From contig JAFZPH010000049.1 of NCBI GenBank assembly GCA_017550405.1, forward strand, positions 99,697-163,696: a stretch of 64,000 bases of DNA. The letters run 5' to 3'. A model generated the notes under the pieces. That model was not told the origin of the DNA. It saw nothing but the letters and a program-made list of their open reading frames with translations, and made no database searches. Each line of letters starts with the position of its first letter. Position 1 is the first letter of the stretch. The translations under genes were made by a program, and so were the position numbers. Origin of the DNA: Bacteroidales bacterium (lineage in GTDB: Bacteria > Bacteroidota > Bacteroidia > Bacteroidales > P3). This document shows positions 46,701 through 53,930 of this stretch, one piece after another.

Positions 46701-47059
46701 CCTCCGACATCATCACCGCAAACAACAACGCCTTGCCCTACGACGAAGACTCACCCCAATACAAAGCCTCACTCTTCGGCTGTAAGAGCAACGGCACCAC
46801 CCTCAACACCTCCTCCATCCAGTATGCCCTCAACTACATCGCCGACCACGGTGGTGGCACACTCGTCTTCGAAGTAGGACGCTATCTCACCGGCACCCTC
46901 CACATCCCTGCGGGAGTCCATATCCACCTCAACGAAGGAGCCATCCTCGTCGGCTCGCCCAACCCCTTCGACTACGATACCGACTCCCAAGGGCGTCCCA
47001 CGCTCCTCCTCGCCCCCGAAGGCTTCACCGTCACCGGCCTCGGGAGAATTGAGAATTGA
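43724..47059 (+). CDS. GH29-type alpha-L-fucosidase fused to GH28-type polygalacturonase, with truncated third module
   Basis: 1111-residue predicted lipoprotein (lipobox MLHGCAS). Module 1 (about 30-370) is GH29-like: MFCHFGPNTFSGLEWGEG, IITAKHHDGFCLWPN, MGVYISPWDRN, FEQWFDGANGEG (likely nucleophile Asp). Module 2 (to about 480) is an F5/8C-like sandwich. Module 3 (about 490-950) is a GH28 beta-helix: VTDFGVKNDGFTLNT, YWNNDGVDIVDC, DDAFCFKSHS, SSANGIKFGT. A fourth part (about 1015-1111) restarts a beta-helix enzyme (SLFGCKSNGTTLNTSSIQYA) but stops at TGLGRIEN, where the family continues into the helix. The stop codon lies in a repeat array. Pectin-type glycan degradation is likely. Confidence 0.82.
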   Translation: MIRIIIPLIASILMLHGCASVITSGGTPPPSPYGPCPTPQQVRWQRMEMNMFCHFGPNTFSGLEWGEGTEPEDIFNPAALDCRQWVATAQAAGMKGIIITAKHHDGFCLWPNPASTHTVAQSKWRNGQGDVLRDLSYACREGGIKMGVYISPWDRNAPDYGTPAYNETFRQTLQHALSRYGDIFEQWFDGANGEGPSGRKQQYDWPLFNTTVAKLQPQALIFSDVGPGCHWMGNEQGVNGETCWSRLDTAGYTPGAGAPSLEILNHGKPDGTVWIPAETDVSIRPGWFYHANEQPKSLQELLSIYYTSVGRNSLLLLNVPPDTRGLIPTEDSLRLMEFRAALDSIFSRDLAAGATATASHCRGKGYAPTQVLDTNYHTYWAAPDSCLTPTLTLAFDHPVTFNRVMLQEYIPLGQRVEAFRVETYSDRKGWQTLIHATTIGYKRILLTPNCTARAVRIVFENTLACPLINRVGLFLDNIYTQSDKKHSTDTLDVTDFGVKNDGFTLNTRSLQAAIDSATARYSRRGTIQTVTFPAGEYVTGTLYLKSGVNLHLDSGTVLLGSLNPFDYRKDPYCRWTALLFAVKQHDISITGRGTIDCRGWEVANNTVNLIHLGLIQDPLKYDRPNETNRPENIHFRECDNVTVSGITLRNPASWNQQYDQCRHVLIENQTVDSKSYWNNDGVDIVDCSDVVIRNCNYDAADDAFCFKSHSKEGLSENILVENCVGRSSANGIKFGTVTRGVFRHFRFRNILIHDTYRSAFTIASVDGAVIEDVVVDSLRSIHTGNPFFLRLAPRNVNPAHPATLRDVVIKNLYAEVPYEKPDAGYSYEGPVEDQPRNTSPAIISGTPGMRISNVTIQNAEIVFPGSADTAYAFRGTSPDQLAAIPEWERRYPEFSMWKELPAWGLYLRHADSITLDNVTLRLDGDDYRPAIVADDACGLTLRSTTVVTSAADNKPQLVANNVTGLKKHHTHIATRQQRGTRDNLSGIDASSTSSDIITANNNALPYDEDSPQYKASLFGCKSNGTTLNTSSIQYALNYIADHGGGTLVFEVGRYLTGTLHIPAGVHIHLNEGAILVGSPNPFDYDTDSQGRPTLLLAPEGFTVTGLGRIEN

Positions 47060-47316
47060 GAATGATTGAATGCGTTAATGTGTGAATGCGTTATCGTGTT
47101 AGTCGATTTTGAATGTGTTAGATGTTGATATGATGGGAGCCATATAAACCTATCAACGTATAAACTTATCAACAATATTAACGAAATAACGATGTTAACG
47201 TGTGAATGCGTTAATGTGTTAATGCGTTAGTCGATTTGAATATGTTGGATGTTGATATGATGCGAGCCATATAAACCTATCAACGTATAAACTTATCAAC
47301 AATATTAACGAATTAA
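47044..47316. repeat. Compound array of word repeats with a duplicated unit
   Basis: The array begins with GAGAATTGAGAATTGAGAAT (holding the GH29-GH28 stop codon) and continues with TGCGTTAATGTGTGAATG words. A block of roughly 80 bp (GTTGATATGAT, GAGCCATATAAACC, TATCAACGTATAAAC) occurs twice about 128 bp apart. Its end forms the last codons and stop of the ABC ATPase gene on the minus strand (NSLIR, stop at 47305-47307). Confidence 0.8.
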
Positions 47317-48078
47317 CGAGTTCAAAACATAGGTCATCCCATCCACACACACCTGACGGGACCCTATGCCGAAAACACACTGGATATTATCCGGTGTCAA
47401 CCCCGCTGCAGTAGAGCCGAAATAATGTACCCGCTGCCCATGCAGCAACAGCAATCCCGGGCAATAATGCAACGCCATGTTCAAATCGTGGATGACAATC
47501 AATATAGTCTTCCCCTCGTTGCGGTTAATATTGCGCAGCAACTCCAGAATCTCATACTGGTGCGCCAGATCCAGATTGGCCAATGGCTCGTCCAGCAACA
47601 TTATCGGGGTCTGCTGAGCCAATGCCCGCGCCAGCATCACACGCCTCAATTCCCCCCCGCTCATCTCGCCCGGCTTGGCGAAACGCAGATGCCACGTATT
47701 CGTCTGCTTCATGCAACGCTCCACAATATCCCAATCCTCCTCACTCTCGTTCTGCAGCCGCCGCTGGTAAGGGTTGCGCCCCATCAGCACCGTCTCAAAA
47801 GCCGAGAACTCAAAATCGGTCTGCGGATACTGCCGCACAAAAGCCATGCGCTGCGCCAACTCTCGAGCCGAATAGCTGTCCACCCGACACCCTCCCACAA
47901 GCACCTCACCCCTGTCAGGCACCAACAATCCCGCCACCAAGCGCAGCAATGTCGTCTTCCCGCAGCCGTTGGCTCCCATCACCGCATACATACCCCCCTC
48001 CTCAAACCGCACATTCAACCCCTCCAGCACCGTCTTCCGGGTATAGCCATAACTCAAATCCTTCAATTCAATCATCAT
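47305..48078 (-). CDS. ABC transporter ATPase, FecE/BtuD type (iron complex or cobalamin)
   Basis: 257 residues. Walker A GANGCGKTTLLRL, signature MSGGELRRVMLARALAQ, Walker B IMLLDEPLANLD and H-loop VIHDLNMALHY are intact. Residues FVRQYPQTDFEFSAFETVLMGRNPY are typical of the siderophore/haem/B12 importer ATPases. It forms an importer with the FecCD-like permease upstream (50 bp gap). No substrate-binding protein is in the window, so the ligand is open. Two ATGs (48078, 48075) are equally possible. The last residues are encoded by repeat words. Confidence 0.88.
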   Translation of the reverse strand: MMIELKDLSYGYTRKTVLEGLNVRFEEGGMYAVMGANGCGKTTLLRLVAGLLVPDRGEVLVGGCRVDSYSARELAQRMAFVRQYPQTDFEFSAFETVLMGRNPYQRRLQNESEEDWDIVERCMKQTNTWHLRFAKPGEMSGGELRRVMLARALAQQTPIMLLDEPLANLDLAHQYEILELLRNINRNEGKTILIVIHDLNMALHYCPGLLLLHGQRVHYFGSTAAGLTPDNIQCVFGIGSRQVCVDGMTYVLNSLIR

Positions 48079-48111
48079 TGGAATATGTTATTCTGAATAC
48101 TTCAATTTGTT

Positions 48112-48131
48112 AAGACACATTCACACATTCA
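48112..48131. repeat. ACACATTC words abutting the permease stop codon
   Basis: AGACACATTCACACATTCA runs into the minus-strand stop codon of the FecCD-like gene (48129-48131). It is the same word as beside gldH. Confidence 0.55.
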
Positions 48132-49106
48132 ATATCGCTTCTTGTTCTTATACAGCAAATAAATAAACAGCGGAGCCCCCACCAGTGCCGTCAAGCTGCC
48201 CACAGGCAACTCCGAAGGCATAAGCACTGTCCGTGCCAGCGTGTCGCACAACAACAGGAACAGCCCTCCGGCAAAGATGGAGCAAGGCACCACCCTCCTG
48301 TTATCGGGCCCCATCACCAATCGCACACAATGCGGCACCACCAAGCCCACAAAGCCTATCACACCGCACGAAGCCACACAGAAAGCCACCATCAGCGTAG
48401 TCGACAGCAGCAGCACCCGCTTCACACGCTCCACCTCCACTCCCAGACTGCGGGCCGTCTCGCTCCCTGCCAATAGCAGATTTAAATCGCGGCTGTAATA
48501 CAGCACCACGCACACTCCCGCCACCACCACCGGTGCCACAATGGCCACATCCATCCACGACGCCGAAGCGAAACTCCCCATTGTCCAGAAAATGATGCTG
48601 TCCATCTTGTCCTGCCGCAATACCATCAAAAACGAAATCACCGCCGACATCAAAAACGTGATGCACACCCCTGTCAGCAGCAACGTCGTCGTATGCATTC
48701 TGTTGCCTATCGACGCAATGCGGTAAATCGCCACCACAGTCAGCAGACCCGTCAGCAGCGCGCAGGCACCCACACCCAGCATATACGCCTCCAACCCCAG
48801 CAGGATGGCTACAGCTGCACCCACCGACGCTCCCGACGACACACCCAGCACATACGGGTCCGTCAACGGATTGCGGAACACCGACTGGTACGCCGCCCCG
48901 CACACCGAAAGCCCCGCACCCACCAGCACCGACAACACGATACGTGGTGCCCTCAGGTTCAAAAAAATGGGAGAAGCCCACATCTCATGCCAGCTGAAAC
49001 GCACCACCCCCACTGTCGAGCAGGCCGCCATCGCCGCCACCAGCAGCAATGCCAGTCCCGCCGCAGCCGCGGCACCACGGCCATCCCCTTTGCCTCGCGC
49101 CCTCAT
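48129..49106 (-). CDS. ABC transporter permease, FecCD family
   Basis: 325 residues with about nine to ten membrane helices. Family motifs: LRAPRIVLSVLVGAGLSVCGAAYQ, FRNPLTDPYVLGVSSGAS, WTMGSFASASW, and the ATPase-coupling GFVGLVVPHCVRLVMGPD. It is the membrane channel of an iron-siderophore, haem or cobalamin importer. It begins 3 bp after dapB, so it is in one transcript with dapB and the ATPase gene. Confidence 0.9.
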   Translation of the reverse strand: MRARGKGDGRGAAAAAGLALLLVAAMAACSTVGVVRFSWHEMWASPIFLNLRAPRIVLSVLVGAGLSVCGAAYQSVFRNPLTDPYVLGVSSGASVGAAVAILLGLEAYMLGVGACALLTGLLTVVAIYRIASIGNRMHTTTLLLTGVCITFLMSAVISFLMVLRQDKMDSIIFWTMGSFASASWMDVAIVAPVVVAGVCVVLYYSRDLNLLLAGSETARSLGVEVERVKRVLLLSTTLMVAFCVASCGVIGFVGLVVPHCVRLVMGPDNRRVVPCSIFAGGLFLLLCDTLARTVLMPSELPVGSLTALVGAPLFIYLLYKNKKRY

Positions 49107-49109
49107 CCC

Positions 49110-49838
49110 TTAACAGTTAGCCAGCAAATCGCGCATCGTGTAATACCCTTTGCGCCCCTTCAAAAACTCTGCCGCCAGCACAGCCCCCACTGCCAGTCCG
49201 CGGCGGCTCTTCGCCTCGTGCCTCAACGTGATGCGGTCAATCTCGCTGTCGTACACCACCTCGTGAATCCCCGGCACCTCCCCCTCGCGCACCGACACAA
49301 TGGGCACATCCCCCTTGCCCGGCTTGGTGCCCTCATGCACCAGACACCAATCGTCCTTCCCCTCAACCTCGTCCACAATATCGCGGGCCAACGCAATGGC
49401 CGTCCCGCTGGGAGCGTCGAGCTTGTGGACATGGTGCGTCTCAGTAATGCCCACCGAATAATCCCCGCGGCCGTTCATCAGCTGCGCCAAACGGCGGTTC
49501 AGATCAAAGACGATATTCATGCCGATGCTGAAATTCGACGCCACGAAAAGCGACCGGCCGCGCTGCTCGCAGTCGTGCACCACACCCTCCAGCTGGCCAT
49601 ACCAGCCCGTCGTTCCCACCACCACAGGCAATCCCAGGTCGAAACAACGCATAATGTTGCTCACCGCCGTGCCGGGCGTGGAGAAATCGATGGCCATATC
49701 GCACCCCCTCACATCGTCCAGCCGCACCATCCAGTCGTCCTCGTCGTCAACGGTCACACCCACCGTGTGACCCCGCTCGCAGGCAGCAGCCTCCACCGCC
49801 CTGCCCATCTTGCCATATCCCAAAAGAGCTATCTTCAT
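49110..49838 (-). CDS. dapB: 4-hydroxy-tetrahydrodipicolinate reductase
   Basis: Reduces HTPA to tetrahydrodipicolinate with NAD(P)H in lysine and diaminopimelate synthesis. 242 residues. N-terminal ALLGYGKMGRAVE (nucleotide loop), AIDFSTPG, VVGTTGWYG, SNFSIGMNIVFDLN, and the catalytic ETHHVHKLDAPSGTA (His pair and Lys). The length is slightly short but normal for Bacteroidota. It heads the operon with the ABC importer. A minus-strand TATTTTTG box lies 30 bp upstream. Confidence 0.95.
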   Translation of the reverse strand: MKIALLGYGKMGRAVEAAACERGHTVGVTVDDEDDWMVRLDDVRGCDMAIDFSTPGTAVSNIMRCFDLGLPVVVGTTGWYGQLEGVVHDCEQRGRSLFVASNFSIGMNIVFDLNRRLAQLMNGRGDYSVGITETHHVHKLDAPSGTAIALARDIVDEVEGKDDWCLVHEGTKPGKGDVPIVSVREGEVPGIHEVVYDSEIDRITLRHEAKSRRGLAVGAVLAAEFLKGRKGYYTMRDLLANC

Positions 49839-49867
49839 ACAAACAGACTATTTGATAAAACAAAATG

Positions 49868-49875
49868 CAAAAATA
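49868..49875 (-). promoter_or_regulatory. Bacteroidales -7 box (TATTTTTG) for dapB
   Basis: Minus-strand TATTTTTG 30 bp upstream of the dapB ATG. The remaining sequence up to the terminator at 50083 shows no gene. Confidence 0.45.
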
Positions 49876-50082
49876 CGAAAAAAAAACCACATACTGCAGA
49901 ATAATATCGCCAGACTCCCCCGGCGACACTCTATCCCGCACAAAGTGAAGAAAGGTTGCCAGTGGCAAGCTTACGAAAAGCCTGTGCCCCGCCGCACGCA
50001 TACCGCAAGGCATTTTCAATTCCGGAAATGCAACTACGAATGCTACACCTCCCAAACCTCCATACGTCCCTGAATCCATCAA

Positions 50083-50120
50083 AAAAGAGGGTGTCTCAAA
50101 TGTCTGAGACACCCTCTTTT
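50083..50120 (-). terminator. Strong intrinsic terminator after the tRNA-Ala pair
   Basis: AAAAGAGGGTGTCTCA and TGAGACACCCTCTTTT form a 16-bp perfect stem with a 6-base loop, with A and T runs on both sides. On the minus strand it lies 48 bp after tRNA-Ala(CGC). It is symmetric enough to work both ways. Confidence 0.88.
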
Positions 50121-50167
50121 ACCATCTGTTTACCGTGATAATCTCAAGTCTTACGGTAACCATTTTG

Positions 50168-50240
50168 TGGAGTATACGGGAGTCGAACCCGTTACCTTTT
50201 GATTGCGAACCAAATGCTCTACCAAATGAGCTAATACCCC
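50168..50240 (-). tRNA. tRNA-Ala, anticodon CGC
   Basis: A 73-base cloverleaf on the minus strand: acceptor GGGGTAT/ATACTCC, D-arm GCTC/GAGC, anticodon stem TTTGG/TCAAA with loop TTCGCAA, T-arm ACGGG-TTCGACT-CCCGT. The anticodon CGC reads GCG. The acceptor has the G3:U70 pair that identifies alanine tRNAs. CCA is not encoded. Confidence 0.9.
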
Positions 50241-50247
50241 ATAGTGT

Positions 50248-50279
50248 TATAAAAAGAGGGTCGTTTCTGCGACCCTCTT
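50248..50279 (-). terminator. Terminator-like hairpin between the two tRNA genes
   Basis: The arms AAAGAGGGTCG and CGACCCTCTTT (11 bp, loop of 6) are followed on the minus strand by TTTTTAT. It starts right after the CCA of tRNA-Ala(GGC) and ends 12 bases before tRNA-Ala(CGC). Confidence 0.75.
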
Positions 50280-50356
<77 letters not shown>

Positions 50357-50379
50357 TTCTTTTCTCTCGAAATCGGGTG

Positions 50380-50387
50380 CAAAAGTA
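50380..50387 (-). promoter_or_regulatory. Promoter of the tRNA-Ala unit (TACTTTTG, -33 TTTG)
   Basis: Minus-strand TACTTTTG with TTTG at 50407-50410, 19 bases apart, matches the Bacteroidales consensus well. It is 24 bp from the tRNA 5' end. Confidence 0.7.
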
Positions 50388-50463
50388 CAACCTTTTTTTG
50401 AACTGACAAAATTTTTTTTTCTTTTTACTGATTATCAGCACAATATTTTTTTCAAGACCACCT

Positions 50464-50489
50464 AAAAAACGCCCTTTCGAGGGCTTTTT
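50464..50489 (-). terminator. Terminator hairpin (GCCCT-UUCG-AGGGC) after the acyltransferase
   Basis: GCCCTTTCGAGGGC (50471-50484) with T runs on both strands (minus GTTTTTT). It is placed to end the minus-strand acyltransferase transcript. Nothing else is seen in 50390-50631. Confidence 0.7.
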
Positions 50490-50631
50490 CCCACCGTTTT
50501 TCGCCCATTATTCTGCCCAAGTGCTCCTCTTCTCTGTCATCTCGCCCTGTTTCCTACTGGTTTTCAGTACAGTATACCGAAAACCAGCAGAAAACGAAGC
50601 CGATGGGAAGGTCGGCAATGGGCGGACGGGG

Positions 50632-51618
50632 TCAGACGATATAGTTTTTGACGACGGGAATCTTCTTCAGCACATAGGTGACGGCGTAGCTGGAAAGGAA
50701 TGCAGCTATGACGCAGAGGGCGGTCATGGGGATAGGCTGTGGGACGAAGCGATGGATACGACCCAGGATGTAGACAAGTATCCACACATGCAGCAGGTAG
50801 ATGCCGAAGGTGCATTTTGAGCAGTTCTCGACCAGGGCTGCGACTCGGCCTTTGAGGTTGAGGGGATGGCGGATGCTGAAGACCAGCAGCGCGGTAGCCG
50901 TGGCGAGGACGTTGGGCGAGACGAAGCGGAAGAAGTCGCAGTCGTTATTTTGTGAGCGGATGCCCATGACGAGGGTGACGGCCAGCCCGACGATGCCGAA
51001 GATATAAATAATGCGGCTGAGGCGCTTGAGGCGCGGGGTGTCTTCGGGCTGGTCGAAGACCGAGCGGATGTAATAGGAAAATACCACGCAGCCTGCAAAG
51101 TCGACGTAAATCATGCGGTCGAGGTCGACGGGGAGGTCGGCGAAATGGCCTATGAACTGGTAGCACATGACGGCCAGCCAGGCAAAAGAGAAGTATTTGA
51201 GTACAGTGGGATTGGCTGCAACCAAGCGCAGGACGGGGATGGCGATGTAGACCCCGATGATCATGCCAAGGTACCAGAGATGGCCTTCCTGGATGCCGAG
51301 GGGGTAGAGGGTGCGATGGAGTGTGAGGCCGTAGAAGAACGACCAGAAGACGAGTGCACAGAGGATGCGGAGGATGTTTTTGGAGAAAAGGGGCTTGACC
51401 TGGACGTTGCGACGGGGGTCGAGCATGAAGAAGCCAGTGAGCATGACGAAGAAAGGCACATCCCAGCGGGTGAAGGCGTTGATGGCGAGGCACTGGTTGA
51501 ACCACGAGGTGCCGGGAATGACCTGCCCGTGGGCGATGAGGGAGCCTGAGGAGTGGCATACGACAACAGCGGCACAGGCCACGATGCGCATAATGTCGAG
51601 GGTGTAGTTTCGTTGCAT
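50632..51618 (-). CDS. Acyltransferase family 3 membrane protein
   Basis: Membrane O-acyltransferase of the acyltransferase-3 family, 328 residues from ATG 51618 (the upstream frame uses TTG only). Nine to ten helices. The family start is LDIMRIVACAAVVVCHSSGS (catalytic His in helix 1), then WDVPFFVMLTGFFMLDPRR, and LWYLGMIIGVYIAIPVLRL. It probably acetylates a surface glycan or lipid. No glycan cluster is beside it. Confidence 0.85.
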   Translation of the reverse strand: MQRNYTLDIMRIVACAAVVVCHSSGSLIAHGQVIPGTSWFNQCLAINAFTRWDVPFFVMLTGFFMLDPRRNVQVKPLFSKNILRILCALVFWSFFYGLTLHRTLYPLGIQEGHLWYLGMIIGVYIAIPVLRLVAANPTVLKYFSFAWLAVMCYQFIGHFADLPVDLDRMIYVDFAGCVVFSYYIRSVFDQPEDTPRLKRLSRIIYIFGIVGLAVTLVMGIRSQNNDCDFFRFVSPNVLATATALLVFSIRHPLNLKGRVAALVENCSKCTFGIYLLHVWILVYILGRIHRFVPQPIPMTALCVIAAFLSSYAVTYVLKKIPVVKNYIV

Positions 51619-51640
51619 TGTTGCGTTTTTTTTTGATATC

Positions 51641-51680
51641 AACCCCGGTTCGCGGCCTGAGTGAGACGGTAACCGGGGTT
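51641..51680. repeat. 10-bp perfect inverted repeat between DPP11 and acyltransferase genes
   Basis: AACCCCGGTT and AACCGGGGTT with a 20-base spacer. No T run follows on the minus strand, so a simple terminator is not clear. It could act as a 3' stabiliser for the DPP11 transcript. Confidence 0.45.
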
Positions 51681-51694
51681 AAGGTTGAAGGGGG

Positions 51695-53833
51695 TTATTG
51701 TACAATGGTCATTTCGTCGACCAGATGGCGGGCACCTGCGAATTTGTCGATGATAAAGAGGCAGTAGCGGATGTCGAGGCTGATGTTGCGGCAATAATTG
51801 GGGTCGAAGAGGAGGTCACTCATGGTGCCTTCCCAGCAGCGGTCGAAGTTGATGCCTATCAGCTGGCCGTCGGCGTTGAGCACGGGGCTGCCGCTGTTGC
51901 CGCCGGTGGTATGGTTGGTGGCGATGAAGGCCACGGGCATCTGGCCTGCAGCATTGGCGTAGCGGCCGTAGTCGTGGTTGTTGTAGAGCTCTTTGAGTTT
52001 AGGCTCCACCACGTAGTCGTAGATGTCGGGGTTCTCTTTCTCCATGATACCTTCGAGGGTGCTGTAGGGGGTGTAGTAGACGGCATCCTTGGGACGGAAG
52101 CCCTGCACATGGCCGTAGGCCACACGGAGGGTGAGGTTGGCATCGGGGAAGAAGTTGGAGTCGGGGTACTGCTGCATCATGCCGCGGACATAGGTGCGCA
52201 TCAAGCGGTTGATTTCGCGCTTGTTCAGGTCGTAGGTGGTTTCTTTGTCGGAGGTGTAGGCGTAGGTGTAGGCGATGTTGAAGAGGTCGAGGGCGGGGTC
52301 GGCATTGGAGAGGACTTTCATCCAGTCTTTGGCTTTGTATTTCTTGAGGAATTTGTCGTACTTCGCCTTGTTGTTAAGCATCGACTTGTCGTAGATGCCT
52401 TCGAGGAGTTTTTGCACACCGGCCTCATCCTTGCCTTTCTTGTCGAGGTAGGGCGCATAGCCGGCGCGCCACATGTGGAGGAAGGTCTCGACGAAGATGG
52501 CGCGGTCGACAGGCGAGTGGAGTTCAAAGTCGGCGAAGTAGGTCTCGTTGGCGGCAAGGAGCTTGTCGCATTCCACACGCGCCAGGCTGTCGTCGTTGGT
52601 GGTTTGCCGGGCCATGCTGTAGAGCTTGTAGGCACGGTTCATGAAGTCGGAGGCCATGACGGCTTCGTTAAAGTAGACCCACTGCAGCTCGATGGGACGG
52701 ATTTGCTCGAAGGCGCGTCCCATGTCGCGGAGCAGGTTTTTGTACTCAGGGCGTTTGTCGGCCCATTTCTGGAAGACGGCTTCTTGGGCTTTTTTCTGCT
52801 CAACACCCTTAAGGCGCTGGATGCCGAGGGTCTCGCCCTGCCATTTCTTCCAACCGTTGGCGATGGAGGCCACTTTGGAGGCGTATTTGAGGCGCTGCGC
52901 GGGCGACTGGTTCATGGCAGCGTTGTAGTGCTTGAGGCGGATGTCGCGCAGGGCGATGCGGATGGGGTTTTCTTCGATGGCCTGGAGTTCGACCTGATGG
53001 TGGGTGACGTAGCGCTGGGTGGTGCCGGGATAGCCGAAGACGAAAGTGAAGTCGCCCTCGTCAACACCCTTGAGCGAAATGTCGAGATGCTTAAGGGGTT
53101 TGTAAGGCACGTTGGTCTTGGAGTAGGTGGCGGGCTTGCCGTCCTTGCCTACATAGACACGGAACATGGAGAAGTCGCCGGTGTGGCGGGGCCACATCCA
53201 GTTGTCGGTGTCGCCGCCGAATTTACCGATATTGCTCGGAGGGGCACCCACAAGGCGTACATCGGTGAAGACCTCGTTGATATACATGAAGTATTGGTTG
53301 CCGTAGTAGAAGGGCTTGATGACGGCTTTGTAGTGTGTGCCGGCCACGGCTTCGACGGAGAGGATGGCGATGTTCTGCTTCACGATGCGCTCGCGTTCGG
53401 CCTCAGAGGTCTTGTCGTCGATGCCTTCAAGCACACGGTTGGTCACATCTTCCATACGCACAAGGCGGGTTGCGGTGAGGCCTTTGCAGGGTATCTCCTG
53501 ACTGCGGTCCATGGCCCAGAATCCGTGGGTGAGGTAGTCGTGCTCGACGGTGCTGTTGCTGGTGATGTAGTAGTAGCCGCAGTGGTGGTTGGTGAGGAAG
53601 AGGCCATGGTCGGAGACGAACTCGCCGGTGCATCCCTGGTTGAACAGGATGACGGCGTCTTTGAGGCAGGCGTTGTTGATGTCGTAGATGTCTTTGGCGG
53701 TGATATGCATGCCTGCCTTCTGCATGGCGGCCTGGTTCTTGCCCAGAAGCATAGGAATCCACATGCCCTCATCGGCCATGGCCGCGGGCAGCAGCAACAC
53801 AATCATTGTGAAAAGTGAAAAGACTTTTTTCAT
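51695..53833 (-). CDS. dpp11: S46 dipeptidyl peptidase, DPP11 type (Asp/Glu-specific)
   Basis: Periplasmic serine exopeptidase releasing dipeptides after Asp or Glu, 712 residues. The signal peptide ends at PAAMA. Catalytic His84 is in FLTNHHCGYYY, Asp in GGDTDNWMWPRHTGD, and Ser647 in TGGNSGSPVLNADG. Arg665 in GINFDRCWEGTMSD lies 18 residues after the Ser, the same spacing as Ser655/Arg673 of Porphyromonas DPP11. That Arg sets acidic specificity, whereas DPP7 has Gly. It lies 93 bp after a metallopeptidase gene in the same direction, suggesting a peptide-use pair. Confidence 0.93.
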   Translation of the reverse strand: MKKVFSLFTMIVLLLPAAMADEGMWIPMLLGKNQAAMQKAGMHITAKDIYDINNACLKDAVILFNQGCTGEFVSDHGLFLTNHHCGYYYITSNSTVEHDYLTHGFWAMDRSQEIPCKGLTATRLVRMEDVTNRVLEGIDDKTSEAERERIVKQNIAILSVEAVAGTHYKAVIKPFYYGNQYFMYINEVFTDVRLVGAPPSNIGKFGGDTDNWMWPRHTGDFSMFRVYVGKDGKPATYSKTNVPYKPLKHLDISLKGVDEGDFTFVFGYPGTTQRYVTHHQVELQAIEENPIRIALRDIRLKHYNAAMNQSPAQRLKYASKVASIANGWKKWQGETLGIQRLKGVEQKKAQEAVFQKWADKRPEYKNLLRDMGRAFEQIRPIELQWVYFNEAVMASDFMNRAYKLYSMARQTTNDDSLARVECDKLLAANETYFADFELHSPVDRAIFVETFLHMWRAGYAPYLDKKGKDEAGVQKLLEGIYDKSMLNNKAKYDKFLKKYKAKDWMKVLSNADPALDLFNIAYTYAYTSDKETTYDLNKREINRLMRTYVRGMMQQYPDSNFFPDANLTLRVAYGHVQGFRPKDAVYYTPYSTLEGIMEKENPDIYDYVVEPKLKELYNNHDYGRYANAAGQMPVAFIATNHTTGGNSGSPVLNADGQLIGINFDRCWEGTMSDLLFDPNYCRNISLDIRYCLFIIDKFAGARHLVDEMTIVQ

Positions 53834-53865
53834 AGGTTTAATAGATTTTATTGTTATCTGAATTG

Positions 53866-53930
53866 TCTGATTATTCTGATTATTCTGAGTACTCCGATTA
53901 CTCTGATTACTCCGATTAACTTGAGATTAC
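53866..53930. repeat. Tandem CTGATTACTC / CTGATTATTC words
   Basis: Words CTGATTATT, CCGATTACT and CTGATTACT repeat about six times between the two peptidase genes and end on the stop codon of the metallopeptidase gene (53927-53929). It is another word family, distinct from ATCAACGT. Confidence 0.75.

Noticed and set aside
51698..53818. 706-codon open frame on the plus strand
   Set aside because: It mirrors the DPP11 gene almost exactly; DPP11 has complete catalytic motifs and a signal peptide.
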